This document shows, piece after piece, positions 17,934-27,820 of a stretch of 64,000 nt of DNA. The translations under genes were made by a program, and so were the position numbers. The notes beneath the pieces are model-generated. The model was not told the origin of the DNA. It made no database searches and saw nothing but the letters and a program-made list of their open reading frames with translations. This stretch comes from Bacteroidales bacterium UBA5287 (lineage in GTDB: Bacteria; Bacteroidota; Bacteroidia; Bacteroidales; Dysgonomonadaceae), in assembly GCA_002411345.1 (NCBI GenBank), contig DHSL01000031.1, forward strand, positions 16,367 through 80,366. The letters run 5' to 3'. How positions within the stretch are numbered: position 1 is the first letter of the stretch; each line of letters starts with the position of its first letter.

Positions 17934-19194
17934 TGTTTTTGCGTACTAAAGGCATAGTCATACATCTGGGTCCCCCGCCACCACGCGGCAGTTCCGAGCC
18001 TTCTATTGTGATCACGCATTTATCTGCAGAGTTAAGATCAAATTTTTTGTTGATCACATCCCAAGCCGAAACTATGTTAAACCCGTATTTATCCAGTTCT
18101 TCCAGTGTGTGAATATTTCTTTCATAAGACAATACTTTTCCCGGTGCGATGGCCAAGAAGTTAGCCCCACTATGCCATTGTTCCCGTTCCTGATCCCAGT
18201 CGTCGGCCGTTCCTCCACAAATTATTGGTTCTATGTCCATACCTAACCTCCTCAGTACAGAAGGAATGTTGGCAACCGTTGAAATCTTTGTAGCCTTTCC
18301 GTTATCTATCTGAATATGAACTGTTTTGTATGTATTGCTATTTAATATCATTGGTCGGTAAACCATTGCAGAATTAGTGTCAAGCAAAGTGAAAATCATA
18401 TCCAGGTGAATAAAAGATTCAGGTGTATCAGGTAATTGTTGAACAATCACATGCTTTTTGCCCGTTTTTAAAGTGCATAAGTTTTTAATTAGTAGGTCGA
18501 TAGCTTGTGAGCTAGTCCTTGTTCCATTTCCAATTAACAAGATATCCTCATTCACGACCAGTACATCCCCACCTTCGATCATTATTTGTTTATCATTTTG
18601 AGCCAAGACATTCATGTTTAGAATGTTTGTGTCAAAAAAGAGTCCACTTTTAAATATAGTATTCATGATTATCGATTCACGCAATCGCACATCATTTGCC
18701 ATTTTGCACACCATTGCGTTATCTCCAATAATCACTGAAGAATCGCGAGTGAAATAGAAATTGTACAAAGGTTTCAGAGCATAATAATCTTCCCTCAGGA
18801 AGTCGGTTAGAGTTTTAATTTTAGTCGGCATTCCCTCAATTAAAATCTTACTGAGAGCGTGTGGCGGTAGATCCATCAAAAGTTCAAAATAATCCGGTGC
18901 ATTTTCCGCTTCACATATTTCAGATAATAATCCCGCTTTCAGGTTTTCGTCCTTCAATACTTTTTCCAATAAATCAGAAACCTCAAAAGTAGTACTTGCC
19001 ATTTGCAGAACACCTTTCAGTTGATCATATTCTTTTCTGGCTACTGAAAGGTTGAGGATATCATTGTATAAAGCACGAGATGCATATTTTGGTGTCATGT
19101 TTTCTACCTCAGGTCCTGGATAGTGTAAAAGAACAGCATCCAATTTTCCGACTTCAGATTGGACGTTTAAGGTGATTTTTTTTGTTGTGTTCAT
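17929..19194 (-). CDS. arcA: Arginine deiminase
   Basis: A 421-aa guanidino-group hydrolase converting arginine to citrulline and ammonia. All family signatures are visible: FTRDSS, EGGDVL, HLDMIFT, the REQW-SGANFLAI segment with a catalytic Asp region before it, and the catalytic Cys (C411) in GGGGPRCMTMP. Length matches bacterial ArcA. There is no ornithine carbamoyltransferase, carbamate kinase or antiporter nearby, so it is a solitary gene here. It is divergent from the dcw cluster. Confidence 0.93.
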   Translation of the reverse strand: MNTTKKITLNVQSEVGKLDAVLLHYPGPEVENMTPKYASRALYNDILNLSVARKEYDQLKGVLQMASTTFEVSDLLEKVLKDENLKAGLLSEICEAENAPDYFELLMDLPPHALSKILIEGMPTKIKTLTDFLREDYYALKPLYNFYFTRDSSVIIGDNAMVCKMANDVRLRESIIMNTIFKSGLFFDTNILNMNVLAQNDKQIMIEGGDVLVVNEDILLIGNGTRTSSQAIDLLIKNLCTLKTGKKHVIVQQLPDTPESFIHLDMIFTLLDTNSAMVYRPMILNSNTYKTVHIQIDNGKATKISTVANIPSVLRRLGMDIEPIICGGTADDWDQEREQWHSGANFLAIAPGKVLSYERNIHTLEELDKYGFNIVSAWDVINKKFDLNSADKCVITIEGSELPRGGGGPRCMTMPLVRKNI

Positions 19195-19219
19195 AGAGAT
19201 TAAAATGATTTGTACTTTT

Positions 19220-19227
19220 CAAAAATA
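19220..19227 (-). promoter_or_regulatory. Putative -7 box of arcA
   Basis: TATTTTTG on the minus strand, exact TAnnTTTG, 25 nt before the start. The expected -33 position is TTT, not TTG. Confidence 0.4.
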
Positions 19228-19632
19228 CAAATTTAAGTTCTTATTAAAAAGAATTTCGATTAGATTTTAAATATAAGATTCTTAATTCCGAATTAGAAAT
19301 TGATTTTGATTAGGTTGATTTGAATTTAAATTTAATGAAGAAATAGCGACTAATTATCGCAGGAATTTGGTGAGACCATAGTGAGAGGAGCAACGTAGCA
19401 ATAATTGAGCAAAAATGAAACAGTATTTGACTTATAAAATAAATATATATGAAACATTTGTGAAATATTGAAGAATATTAAAAGAGAATAAGTTGAATAT
19501 AAACAAAATATGAACTAAATTGAATCCAAATAAAATATGAATAAAATAATATAAAAATACAGAAGATGATGATTGTAAAACATCTAAATATCAATTAATT
19601 ATGGATTGTTGATAACTTTTTTGAAAAAAAGT
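19228..19632. other. AT-rich intergenic stretch upstream of mraZ
   Basis: About 400 bp without a coding frame on either strand, full of AAATAT/TGAAT words. The only richer part is 19345-19400, which carries AAATAGCGACT and a GAGACCATAGTGAGAGGAG segment; similar words recur in the gap at 38798-38880. A small RNA or leader is possible but I see no clear structure. Confidence 0.5.
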
Positions 19633-19662
19633 GTGTGGAAATGTGGGGGGAAGTGGAAAAAT
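19633..19662 (+). promoter_or_regulatory. MraZ-box operator: three GTG repeats at 10-bp spacing
   Basis: GTGTGGAAAT, GTGGGGGGAA and GTGGAAAAAT begin at 19633, 19643 and 19653, exactly 10 bp apart, 40-70 nt before mraZ. MraZ in E. coli binds direct TGGG-type repeats with the same one-turn period upstream of its own gene. A possible -7 box TACTTTTA follows at 19666-19673, so bound MraZ would cover the -33 region. Confidence 0.65.
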
Positions 19663-19701
19663 TTGTACTTTTACACAAATAATGTTGCATAATTTAAACT
19701 T

Positions 19702-20145
19702 ATGATGCAATTTCTGGGAAATATTGAAGCAAAGACAGATGCGAAAGGACGGATTTTTGTACCTGCCGTTTTTCGTAAGCGTCTTCAACTTGAAGGTGAA
19801 GAGTATTTAGTGCTCAGAAAAGATATTTTTCAAAATTGTTTAGTTTTATATCCCGGTTCGGTTTGGGAGAATGAGATTGCACAACTTCGCTCACGTCTAA
19901 ATAAGTGGAATAAAGATCAGCAACAAATTTTCAGGCAATTTGTCCTTGATGCTGAGCGTATAGAAATGGATGCCAGCGGAAGAATTCTGATTCCTAAGCG
20001 ATATTTGCAAATGGCTGATATTGATGTAGATGTTAGATTTCTTGGAGTTGATGAGACGATTGAAATCTGGTCGAAAGGGAAATTAGAACATCCTTTGGTT
20101 TCTCCGGCTGAATTTTCCGAAAAAATTCAAGAGTTAATGGAATAG
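19702..20145 (+). CDS. mraZ: Transcriptional regulator MraZ
   Basis: A 147-aa DNA-binding protein with two AbrB/SpoVT-like halves: FLGNIEAKTDAKGRIFVP at the N-terminus and RIEMDASGRILIPKRY in the second half. It is the first gene of the division and cell wall cluster and in other bacteria represses or tunes that operon through repeats upstream of its own gene, which are present here. There are two adjacent ATG codons (19702 and 19705); either could start it. Confidence 0.95.
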   Translation: MMQFLGNIEAKTDAKGRIFVPAVFRKRLQLEGEEYLVLRKDIFQNCLVLYPGSVWENEIAQLRSRLNKWNKDQQQIFRQFVLDAERIEMDASGRILIPKRYLQMADIDVDVRFLGVDETIEIWSKGKLEHPLVSPAEFSEKIQELME

Positions 20146-20167
20146 ATGATTAAAAAATATAAATAAA

Positions 20168-21070
20168 ATGGCTGTTTACCATACACCTGCGCTTTTAAAC
20201 GACAGTATTGATGGGCTGAATATCCAACCCAGTGGTGTGTATGTTGATGTTACTTTTGGAGGAGGCGGTCATTCGCAAGCCATACTAAAACAATTAGGGA
20301 AAGACGGTAAGCTTTATGCTTTTGATCAAGATGACGAAGCATATCAAAATCGTATCCAAGACGATAGATTCACGTTTGTGAAAAGTAATTTCCGTTATCT
20401 TAAGAATTTTCTCCGTTTTTACAATGAGGATAAAGTAGATGGTATTTTGGCCGATTTAGGAGTTTCATCACATCATTTTGACGATTCAGAACGAGGCTTT
20501 TCTTTCCGTTTTGAAGGAAATTTGGATATGCGAATGAATAGGTATGCAAAATTATCTGCAGCCGATATTCTTAATGATTATCCCGAAGAGAAGTTAGCTA
20601 ATATCTTTTTCTTTTATGGCGAGTTAAAAAATGCGCGTAAAATTGCGACTGCAATTGTAGCTAATCGCAAATTGCATCGTATTCAAACAGTGCCTGATTT
20701 CGTGGATATCATGGAGCCGTTTACCTACAAAGAAAGAGAAAAGAAAACTCTTGCTCAGGCATTTCAGGCGCTTCGAATAGAGGTGAATGATGAGATGGGT
20801 GCATTGTCTGAACTTTTAGTACAGTCGTCGACCTTATTGAAACCCGGTGGGCGGCTTTGTGTTATTTCATACCATTCATTAGAGGATCGTTTAGTTAAGA
20901 ATTTTATACGTTCCGGCAATCTTGAAGGAGAAGTCATAAAAGATTTTTATGGTAATGTTCAAACACCTTTTGAGATGATCAATCGCAAAGTTATTATCCC
21001 TGATGATATAGAACAGCTCGAAAATCCACGTTCAAGAAGTGCGAAGCTCAGAATTGCTCAGAAAAAATAG
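20168..21070 (+). CDS. rsmH: 16S rRNA (cytosine(1402)-N(4))-methyltransferase
   Basis: A 300-aa SAM methyltransferase (MraW) that methylates N4 of C1402, the same base that RsmI, also in this window, modifies on the ribose. It has the opening YHTPALLNDSIDGL, the SAM motif FGGGGHS, the DLGVSSHHFD segment, FEGNLDMRMN and the C-terminal ISYHSLEDRLVK motif. It sits 22 nt after mraZ. Confidence 0.97.
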   Translation: MAVYHTPALLNDSIDGLNIQPSGVYVDVTFGGGGHSQAILKQLGKDGKLYAFDQDDEAYQNRIQDDRFTFVKSNFRYLKNFLRFYNEDKVDGILADLGVSSHHFDDSERGFSFRFEGNLDMRMNRYAKLSAADILNDYPEEKLANIFFFYGELKNARKIATAIVANRKLHRIQTVPDFVDIMEPFTYKEREKKTLAQAFQALRIEVNDEMGALSELLVQSSTLLKPGGRLCVISYHSLEDRLVKNFIRSGNLEGEVIKDFYGNVQTPFEMINRKVIIPDDIEQLENPRSRSAKLRIAQKK

Positions 21071-21075
21071 AAGAT

Positions 21076-21465
21076 ATGAAATTCAAATTTGATAATATCC
21101 GCAAGTCATTTGTCCATGTGTTTGGTGGAAGTGTACTAACAGAAGGTATTTTTGTAAGGAATATTGGGTTTATCATTGCTCTTGTGATTGTTACATTACT
21201 CTTTATCAGTCAGCGTTATTCTGTTCTTCACAATATATCGGAAATTGAGCGGTTACAAAGTGAGTTAAAAGATGCAAAGTATGAATCTTTAGAAATATCT
21301 TCGAAACTTACTGAGGCCGGTCGCCAGGAGAATATCGAAAAAAGAATTCAGGAAAGAGGTATAGAATTGACCATTCCTACTGAACCAGTGTTCAGAATTA
21401 TATCCCAAGATAAAAAAGATAAATCGAAAGGGATATTTAGTAAAAAAGATAAAAGCAATAAATAA
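21076..21465 (+). CDS. FtsL-like cell division protein
   Basis: A 129-aa bitopic membrane protein: about 30 cytoplasmic residues, one transmembrane helix (IGFIIALVIVTLLFISQ, about residues 35-51), then a leucine-type coiled coil and a short basic tail. Position between rsmH and ftsI, size and topology fit FtsL, although sequence identity in this family is very low. It lies 5 nt after rsmH and 11 nt before ftsI. It should bridge FtsQ and FtsW/FtsI in the divisome. Confidence 0.85.
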   Translation: MKFKFDNIRKSFVHVFGGSVLTEGIFVRNIGFIIALVIVTLLFISQRYSVLHNISEIERLQSELKDAKYESLEISSKLTEAGRQENIEKRIQERGIELTIPTEPVFRIISQDKKDKSKGIFSKKDKSNK

Positions 21466-21476
21466 TATTCAATTAA

Positions 21477-23678
21477 ATGGCTAAGAAAGAGAAAAAAAAT
21501 AACAAGTTAATCATGGCTCGATATGGCGTGGTGGTTGTTTTTATGCTTTTATTCTCTGTCATGATTTTGTTTTCTGCTGCTAAAATAATTTTCACCCCTG
21601 AGGGTAAAAAATGGAAAGAGGTAGGAGAGCAGAAAAATGTGATAAAGGACCGAGTTATATTACCTAAAAGAGGTAATATCTATACTTATGATGGGAAATT
21701 GCTTGCTACCAGTGAGCCGCTTTATGGAATATATATGGATTTTTGGGCAGACGGAATAAATCAAGATACACTCATGAAATATGTGGGTGAACTTTCCAAA
21801 TCTTTGTCCAAAAGCTTTCCCAGTCGCACTGCATCGCAATATAAAAATGTGATTCTTAAAGGTTGGAGTCAACGCGAAAAAGAAGAAGCGCAAATAAAAG
21901 AGAACGAGATTCAGGGCAATAAAGAACCAGTTAAGAAACGTTCCCGTTATGTTCGCATCATTAAAGAAGATATTTCATATCTTGAACTGAAGAAAATCCG
22001 AACCTTTCCCTTTTTAAATCAACGTTCAAATAGAAGTGGATTGATTGCAGAAGAGCGCAATGCACGTAATAGACCCTTTGGCAATTTAGCCAGTAGGACA
22101 GTAGGCACTGTCTATAAAGATTTGGAAAAAGGCGGAGCGAGCGGCATCGAACTAAAATTTGATTCAATTTTAGTTGGAGAGCCAGGAGTTAAGAACCGTC
22201 AGAAGATTGAAGGCAAATGGATGGATATTGTTGTAAAGCCATCAGTTGATGGTTATGATATTGTAACAACATTAGATGCGGATATTCAAGATATTACAGA
22301 GCGGTCGTTGCGCAGCATGCTTGAAGAAACAGAAGCTGAATCAGGTACTGCTATCATAATGGAAGTAGAAACGGGAGAAATTAAAGGGATTGCCAATTTA
22401 GACAGAATGAATAATGGTAGGTATGCAGAAGGCAATCCAAATGCTTTTTCATATATGAATGAGCCGGGTTCTACATTTAAAACTGTTACAGCAATGGTTG
22501 CTTTAGATGATGAAGTGGTGACACCTGCAGATTCTTTTCATGTAGGTACCGGAATGTTTCAGTATAACGGAAGATGGGTGCTTGACCATTATTGGCGAAG
22601 AGGACAGGATAGAGGTTATCTTACATTGAAAGAAGGAATTGAAGTGTCATCAAATATCGTGATGAGTAAAATTGTTTTGAAAGGATATAATGACAATCCC
22701 AAAAAATATGTTGATGGTATTGATAGGATCGGTCTTCGTAAACCACTTAAATGGGATGTTCCATTAAGTGGCATTGAAGGTACATCTGTAATTCGGTATC
22801 CCAATGACAAAAATAATTATTGGTCCAAAACCACATTGCCGTGGATGTCATTTGGTTATGAATCGAAGGTACCTCCGATTTATATGTTGATGTTCTACAA
22901 TGGAATAGCAAATAATGGAAAAATGATTAAACCATTTATCGCCAAGCAGTTTTTGAAAAACGGTACAGTCGAAAAAGAAATGACTGCCGAAGTTGTGAAT
23001 CCAAAAATGTGTAAGGATACAACTTTAACGTTAATTAAAGACATGTTGGAAAGTGTAGTAATAAACGGTACAGCCAAGGTAGTAGCTTCTGATTATTTCC
23101 CCATTGCCGGAAAAACGGGTACAGCAATGATTGCCTCTGGAGGTGGATATTCCGGTTATTTTGTTTCGTTTTGTGGATATTTTCCTGCCGATAAACCAAA
23201 ATATACATGCTTTGTAGGTATTCGTAAACCAAAAGGAATTCCTTCTGGTGGTGGAATGGCGGGTATGGTTTTCAAAAACATAGCTGAACGGACATATATT
23301 CTAAATGAGCAACTATCTCCTGAAAAATGTGTTTTAGACTCAGCGCTTTTAAAAATGCCATTAATTAAAAATGGAGTTTGGAAACAAAATCAAACGGTTC
23401 TTAATACATTAGGTTTTGAATATCCAAATATCGATGATGATACTCAATGGGTGAAAATGAATCATTCGAATAGCACAAAATACATTGCCAGTAATGTAAA
23501 GGTTGATAAAAATGTGGTACCAAATGTTATTGGCATGGGTGCTCGGGATGCATTATATTTACTTGAAAAGTTAGGGTTGCGTGTTAACCTTATTGGTTCA
23601 GGAAAAGTAGTTTCACAGTCGTTTAATCCAGGACAAAAAATAGTAAAAGGAACAACAATTAGTATAACTTTGCAATAA
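21477..23678 (+). CDS. ftsI: Division-specific transpeptidase (penicillin-binding protein) with PASTA domain
   Basis: A 733-aa class B penicillin-binding protein that cross-links septal peptidoglycan. One N-terminal transmembrane helix (about residues 13-38) is followed by the dimerisation region (PKRGNIYTYDG) and the transpeptidase domain with the active-site S332-TFK, S391-SN and K546-TG. The last 65 residues are one PASTA domain (VVPNVIGMGARDAL), more usual in Spo-VD-like and Bacteroidetes PBPs than in E. coli FtsI. It is 12 nt before murE and works with FtsW. Confidence 0.95.
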   Translation: MAKKEKKNNKLIMARYGVVVVFMLLFSVMILFSAAKIIFTPEGKKWKEVGEQKNVIKDRVILPKRGNIYTYDGKLLATSEPLYGIYMDFWADGINQDTLMKYVGELSKSLSKSFPSRTASQYKNVILKGWSQREKEEAQIKENEIQGNKEPVKKRSRYVRIIKEDISYLELKKIRTFPFLNQRSNRSGLIAEERNARNRPFGNLASRTVGTVYKDLEKGGASGIELKFDSILVGEPGVKNRQKIEGKWMDIVVKPSVDGYDIVTTLDADIQDITERSLRSMLEETEAESGTAIIMEVETGEIKGIANLDRMNNGRYAEGNPNAFSYMNEPGSTFKTVTAMVALDDEVVTPADSFHVGTGMFQYNGRWVLDHYWRRGQDRGYLTLKEGIEVSSNIVMSKIVLKGYNDNPKKYVDGIDRIGLRKPLKWDVPLSGIEGTSVIRYPNDKNNYWSKTTLPWMSFGYESKVPPIYMLMFYNGIANNGKMIKPFIAKQFLKNGTVEKEMTAEVVNPKMCKDTTLTLIKDMLESVVINGTAKVVASDYFPIAGKTGTAMIASGGGYSGYFVSFCGYFPADKPKYTCFVGIRKPKGIPSGGGMAGMVFKNIAERTYILNEQLSPEKCVLDSALLKMPLIKNGVWKQNQTVLNTLGFEYPNIDDDTQWVKMNHSNSTKYIASNVKVDKNVVPNVIGMGARDALYLLEKLGLRVNLIGSGKVVSQSFNPGQKIVKGTTISITLQ

Positions 23679-23689
23679 ATTGGTGAACT

Positions 23690-25147
23690 ATGCAGTTAAG
23701 TAAATTGATCGAAAAATGTGAAGTAGTTTCTATTCACGGTAATACTGATATAGAAGTAGAAGGGATTGTGTCTGACTCTCGTCAGGTGAAAAGTAATTTT
23801 CTGTTTTTGGCAGAGGAAGGAATTTTTACAGACGGACATGCATATATAGGAAAAGCTATTGAAGAAGGAGCTTCTGTAATAGTTTATGATAAACCAATGA
23901 TAGAAGAGTACTTCTCAAAAGTAACTTATGTACAGGTTAAAAATAGTAGTGTGGCATTGGGACTCATTGCATCGCAATGGTTCGAAAATCCTTCGCAACA
24001 TCTTAAGTTAATAGGGGTTACTGGTACAAATGGTAAAACAACTACTGCTACTTTGTTGCATCATCTTTTCAGATATATGGGATATAATGCAGGATTGTTA
24101 TCTACGATAAGTAATTATGTAAATGATGAACAATATCCAACTACACACACAACACTTGATCCTATTTCGTTGAATTCATATATGCGTAGAATGGTTGATG
24201 CCGGATGTGAACATGCCTTTATGGAGGTGAGCTCTCATGCCATACATCAAAAACGAATTTATGGGTTACAATTTGCGGGGGGCATCTTTACAAATCTTAC
24301 GCAAGATCATCTTGATTATCATAAGAATATGATTGAGTACAGGAATGTAAAGAAGTCGTTTTTTGATGAATTACCTGCAGAAGCTTTTGCACTTACCAAC
24401 AATGACGATAAAAATGGAGCCATCATGCTTCAGAATACAAAAGCTTCAAAATATACATATTCAGTTAAAGGGTTAGGTGATTTCAAAGCACGTATATTTG
24501 AAAAGCATTTTGAAGGTACCGATTTAGAAATAGACGGTCGTGAATTGACGGTTCAGTTTGTGGGAGTTTTTAATGTATATAATTTGCTTGCAGTTTATGG
24601 TGCAAGTCGACTTCTAGGGCTAAATAAAGAAGAAGTGCTTCGGATTTTAACTTTATTGAAACCTGTAGCGGGCAGATTTCAGTCCATGCGTTCTCCGAGA
24701 GGTTTTACCGCCATTGTTGATTATGCTCACACACCAGATGCTATAACAAATGTGCTTAATTCTATCAGGGAAGTACTTGATAATAAAGGAGATGTTATTA
24801 CTGTTGTAGGGTGTGGCGGAAATCGCGATAAGACAAAACGACCAATTATGGCGCGTGAGGCTGTCGAATTGAGCGACAAGGTAATATTAACCTCTGATAA
24901 TCCACGGTTTGAAGAACCAGAAGAAATACTAAATGATATGCTTGCTGGATTAACAGAAGAGCAGAAAAATACTTCTCTGACAATTGTTGATAGGCGACAA
25001 GCAATAAAAACAGCTTGTGCACTTGCAAAGCCCGGTGATGTTGTGTTGATTGCCGGAAAAGGCCATGAGGATTATCAAGAAATAAAAGGAGTAAAACATC
25101 ATTTCGATGATAAAGAAGAGGTGGAAAAGATTTTCACTCTTCAGTAA
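23690..25147 (+). CDS. murE: UDP-MurNAc-L-Ala-D-Glu--2,6-diaminopimelate ligase
   Basis: A 485-aa cytoplasmic Mur ligase adding the third residue of the stem peptide. The N-terminal UDP-binding part (GIVSDSRQVKSNFLFLA) leads to the ATP site GTNGKTT (112-118) and the C-terminal domain with DNPR (403-406). DNPR is the signature for meso-diaminopimelate as substrate, so the peptidoglycan should be of the DAP type. Confidence 0.97.
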   Translation: MQLSKLIEKCEVVSIHGNTDIEVEGIVSDSRQVKSNFLFLAEEGIFTDGHAYIGKAIEEGASVIVYDKPMIEEYFSKVTYVQVKNSSVALGLIASQWFENPSQHLKLIGVTGTNGKTTTATLLHHLFRYMGYNAGLLSTISNYVNDEQYPTTHTTLDPISLNSYMRRMVDAGCEHAFMEVSSHAIHQKRIYGLQFAGGIFTNLTQDHLDYHKNMIEYRNVKKSFFDELPAEAFALTNNDDKNGAIMLQNTKASKYTYSVKGLGDFKARIFEKHFEGTDLEIDGRELTVQFVGVFNVYNLLAVYGASRLLGLNKEEVLRILTLLKPVAGRFQSMRSPRGFTAIVDYAHTPDAITNVLNSIREVLDNKGDVITVVGCGGNRDKTKRPIMAREAVELSDKVILTSDNPRFEEPEEILNDMLAGLTEEQKNTSLTIVDRRQAIKTACALAKPGDVVLIAGKGHEDYQEIKGVKHHFDDKEEVEKIFTLQ

Positions 25148-25204
25148 TATAAAGATAAAGAATAGGTCAGCAAATTATAGATAATCGTTTGAACTGAAAA
25201 AGTT

Positions 25205-26464
25205 ATGTTGTACAATTTATTTGAGTATTTAGATAAACTTGATTTTCCCGGAGCGGGTATGTTTCAGTTTGTCACTTTCAGGGCTGCAATGTCTGCAGTT
25301 TTTGCACTGTTAATAGCGCTCACAGCGGGTAAGTCAATAATCAAGAAACTTCAGAAAAAACAGATTGGAGAGATAATCCGTAATCTGGATCTTGAAGGAC
25401 AATATAGTAAACGTGGTACCCCAACAATGGGTGGAGTAATCATTATCCTTGCTATTATAATTACCATTTTATTGTTTGGTCGATTGGATAATATCTATAT
25501 TCAAATCATGATTATTTCTACTATATGGCTTGGTGCACTCGGTTTTGCAGACGACTATATAAAAGTGTTCAGGAAAAATAAAGAAGGATTGAAAGGAAAA
25601 TTCAAGATTGTTGCTCAAATTGGATTGGGTTTAATTGTGGGTTTTATGATGTATGTAAGTCCAAATGTGGTTGCACTAGAAAATACTGAAATTCGCGTGA
25701 ATAATGTGATTGAGTCAGTTGAATATCATGAACAACCAACAAAAACTACAAAAACCACTATCCCTTTTGTGAAGAATAATAATTTTGACTATCGGTCATT
25801 GGTCTCATGGATGGGTGATTTTGCAGATGAGGCTGTTTGGGTTATCATTGTTCTTGTTATAATTTTAATTGTAACAGCGGTATCAAATAGTGCGAATCTG
25901 ACCGATGGGCTCGATGGCCTGGCGTCGGGTACTTCTGCGATAATTGGTATCGCATTGGGTGTTTTGGCATATGTGTCTGGTCGTGTCGACTTTTCATCAT
26001 ATCTGAACATTATGTATATTCCCGGCAGTGATGAGCTTTTTGTATTTGCTGGTGCTTTTGTTGGTGCATTAGTAGGATTTTTATGGTACAATGCTTATCC
26101 GGCACAGGTATTCATGGGAGATACAGGTAGTCTCACATTGGGAGGAATAATTGGGGTGTTAGCCGTACTTATTCATAAAGAATTATTGTTGCCTATTTTG
26201 TGTGGGGTATTCTTTGTTGAGGCTTTGTCGGTGATATTTCAGGTTAGTTACTTTAAGTTTACTAGGAAAAAGTATGGTGAAGGGAAGCGAATATTTAAAA
26301 TGACGCCATTACATCATCATTACCAAAAACCGGGAAATGCAGGGATCGATGCTCTTATACAAAAGCCAATAGTCCCAATTCCTGAACCGAAAATTGTGAC
26401 CCGTTTGTGGGTTATCACTATAATTTTAGCAATCATTGCTGTTGCTACATTAAAAATGAGATAA
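25205..26464 (+). CDS. mraY: Phospho-N-acetylmuramoyl-pentapeptide-transferase
   Basis: A 419-aa polytopic enzyme that moves phospho-MurNAc-pentapeptide onto undecaprenyl phosphate to make lipid I. It has about ten membrane segments, the TPTMGG loop, the catalytic D116-D117 in FADDYIK, the NLTDGLDGLA motif and the GMTPLHHHY-like loop (KMTPLHHHY). An insertion of about 50 residues after the fourth helix (around residues 155-195) makes it longer than the E. coli protein (360 aa); this is common in Bacteroidetes. Confidence 0.97.
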   Translation: MLYNLFEYLDKLDFPGAGMFQFVTFRAAMSAVFALLIALTAGKSIIKKLQKKQIGEIIRNLDLEGQYSKRGTPTMGGVIIILAIIITILLFGRLDNIYIQIMIISTIWLGALGFADDYIKVFRKNKEGLKGKFKIVAQIGLGLIVGFMMYVSPNVVALENTEIRVNNVIESVEYHEQPTKTTKTTIPFVKNNNFDYRSLVSWMGDFADEAVWVIIVLVIILIVTAVSNSANLTDGLDGLASGTSAIIGIALGVLAYVSGRVDFSSYLNIMYIPGSDELFVFAGAFVGALVGFLWYNAYPAQVFMGDTGSLTLGGIIGVLAVLIHKELLLPILCGVFFVEALSVIFQVSYFKFTRKKYGEGKRIFKMTPLHHHYQKPGNAGIDALIQKPIVPIPEPKIVTRLWVITIILAIIAVATLKMR

Positions 26465-26479
26465 TAAATATTCATCATA

Positions 26480-27820
26480 ATGAATTCTGAATTGAAAATA
26501 ATATTAGGGGGTGGAGAAAGTGGTGTTGGCTCGGCTATACTTGCCAAGGCTAAAGGGTTTGATGTATTTTTATCCGATTCAGCTAAGCTGAAAGATGAAC
26601 ATCGAAATACTTTGAAAGAATATCAAATCGATTTTGAAGAAGAACAACATACTGAAGAGAAAATACTCTCGGCAAATGAGATTATCAAAAGTCCCGGAAT
26701 TTCTGAGACTACGCCTATTATGCAGAAAATCAGAGATAAAGGGATTCATGTAATTTCTGAAATTGAGTTTGCTGGTAGATATACAAATGCCAATCTGATT
26801 TGTGTAACAGGAAGTAATGGGAAAACTACTACAACATCTCTGATATATCATATTCTTGAATCCGCTGGTTTAAATGTTGGTTTGGGTGGAAATATTGGCA
26901 AAAGCTTTGCGCGACAAGTAGCTGAAGAGAATTATGATTATTATGTGTTGGAATTAAGCAGTTTTCAGCTGGAAGGTGTATATGATTTTAAGGCTAATAT
27001 TGCTGTATTATTGAATATTACACCAGATCATCTGGATCGTTATGATCATGATATGCAAAAATATACAGATGCTAAAATGAGGATTATTCTAAATCAACAA
27101 ACAGAAGATGCTTTCATCTTTTGGCAAGATGATCCTATTGTGACAAAGGAGATTGGCAAACTTAAACCGAAGTCGCAACTATATCCTTTTTCTGAAAAAA
27201 AGCAAGATAACGTTTGTGCATATGTTGAAGATGAATATCTTCATGTCAATTTGAAAGATAAGCAGTTTATGATGGAGCAAGAATTACTTGCTTTGCAAGG
27301 AATGCACAACGTGTATAATTCTCTTGCGTCAGGGATTGTAGCTAAACTATTAGATGTTGAAGATGATAAATTGCGTGAGTCACTTGCTGATTTTAAGGGA
27401 GTACCGCATAGATTAGAAAGAGTCGCATCTGTTAAGGGAGTACAATTTATAAATGATTCTAAAGCCACAAATGTGAACTCCTGTTGGTATGCATTACAAA
27501 GTATGCGTACTAAAACTGTTCTGATTCTTGGTGGAACCGACAAGGGAAATGATTATTCTGAAATAGAAGAACTAGTGCTTCAAAAAGTGAAAGCATTGGT
27601 GTTTCTTGGTTTGGATAATAACAAGCTTCATGCTTATTTTGACAATAAAGTACCAATAATCAGTGATGCATCTTCTATGGAAGAGGCAGTTTCAAAAGCT
27701 TACGAATTGGCGGAGAAAGGTGAAACAGTATTGCTTTCTCCTTGTTGTGCCAGCTTTGATCTTTTTAAAAATTATGAAGATAGGGGCGACCAGTTTAAGG
27801 AGAGTGTTAGAAAACTATAA
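26480..27820 (+). CDS. murD: UDP-N-acetylmuramoyl-L-alanine--D-glutamate ligase
   Basis: A 446-aa Mur ligase adding D-Glu to UDP-MurNAc-Ala. It has the N-terminal Rossmann part (ILGGGESGVGSAILA), the ATP site GSNGKTTT (from residue 111), the NITPDHLDRY segment and the C-terminal LSPCCASFDLFKNYEDRG motif specific to MurD. It is 15 nt after mraY and its stop overlaps the ftsW start by one base. Confidence 0.97.
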   Translation: MNSELKIILGGGESGVGSAILAKAKGFDVFLSDSAKLKDEHRNTLKEYQIDFEEEQHTEEKILSANEIIKSPGISETTPIMQKIRDKGIHVISEIEFAGRYTNANLICVTGSNGKTTTTSLIYHILESAGLNVGLGGNIGKSFARQVAEENYDYYVLELSSFQLEGVYDFKANIAVLLNITPDHLDRYDHDMQKYTDAKMRIILNQQTEDAFIFWQDDPIVTKEIGKLKPKSQLYPFSEKKQDNVCAYVEDEYLHVNLKDKQFMMEQELLALQGMHNVYNSLASGIVAKLLDVEDDKLRESLADFKGVPHRLERVASVKGVQFINDSKATNVNSCWYALQSMRTKTVLILGGTDKGNDYSEIEELVLQKVKALVFLGLDNNKLHAYFDNKVPIISDASSMEEAVSKAYELAEKGETVLLSPCCASFDLFKNYEDRGDQFKESVRKL

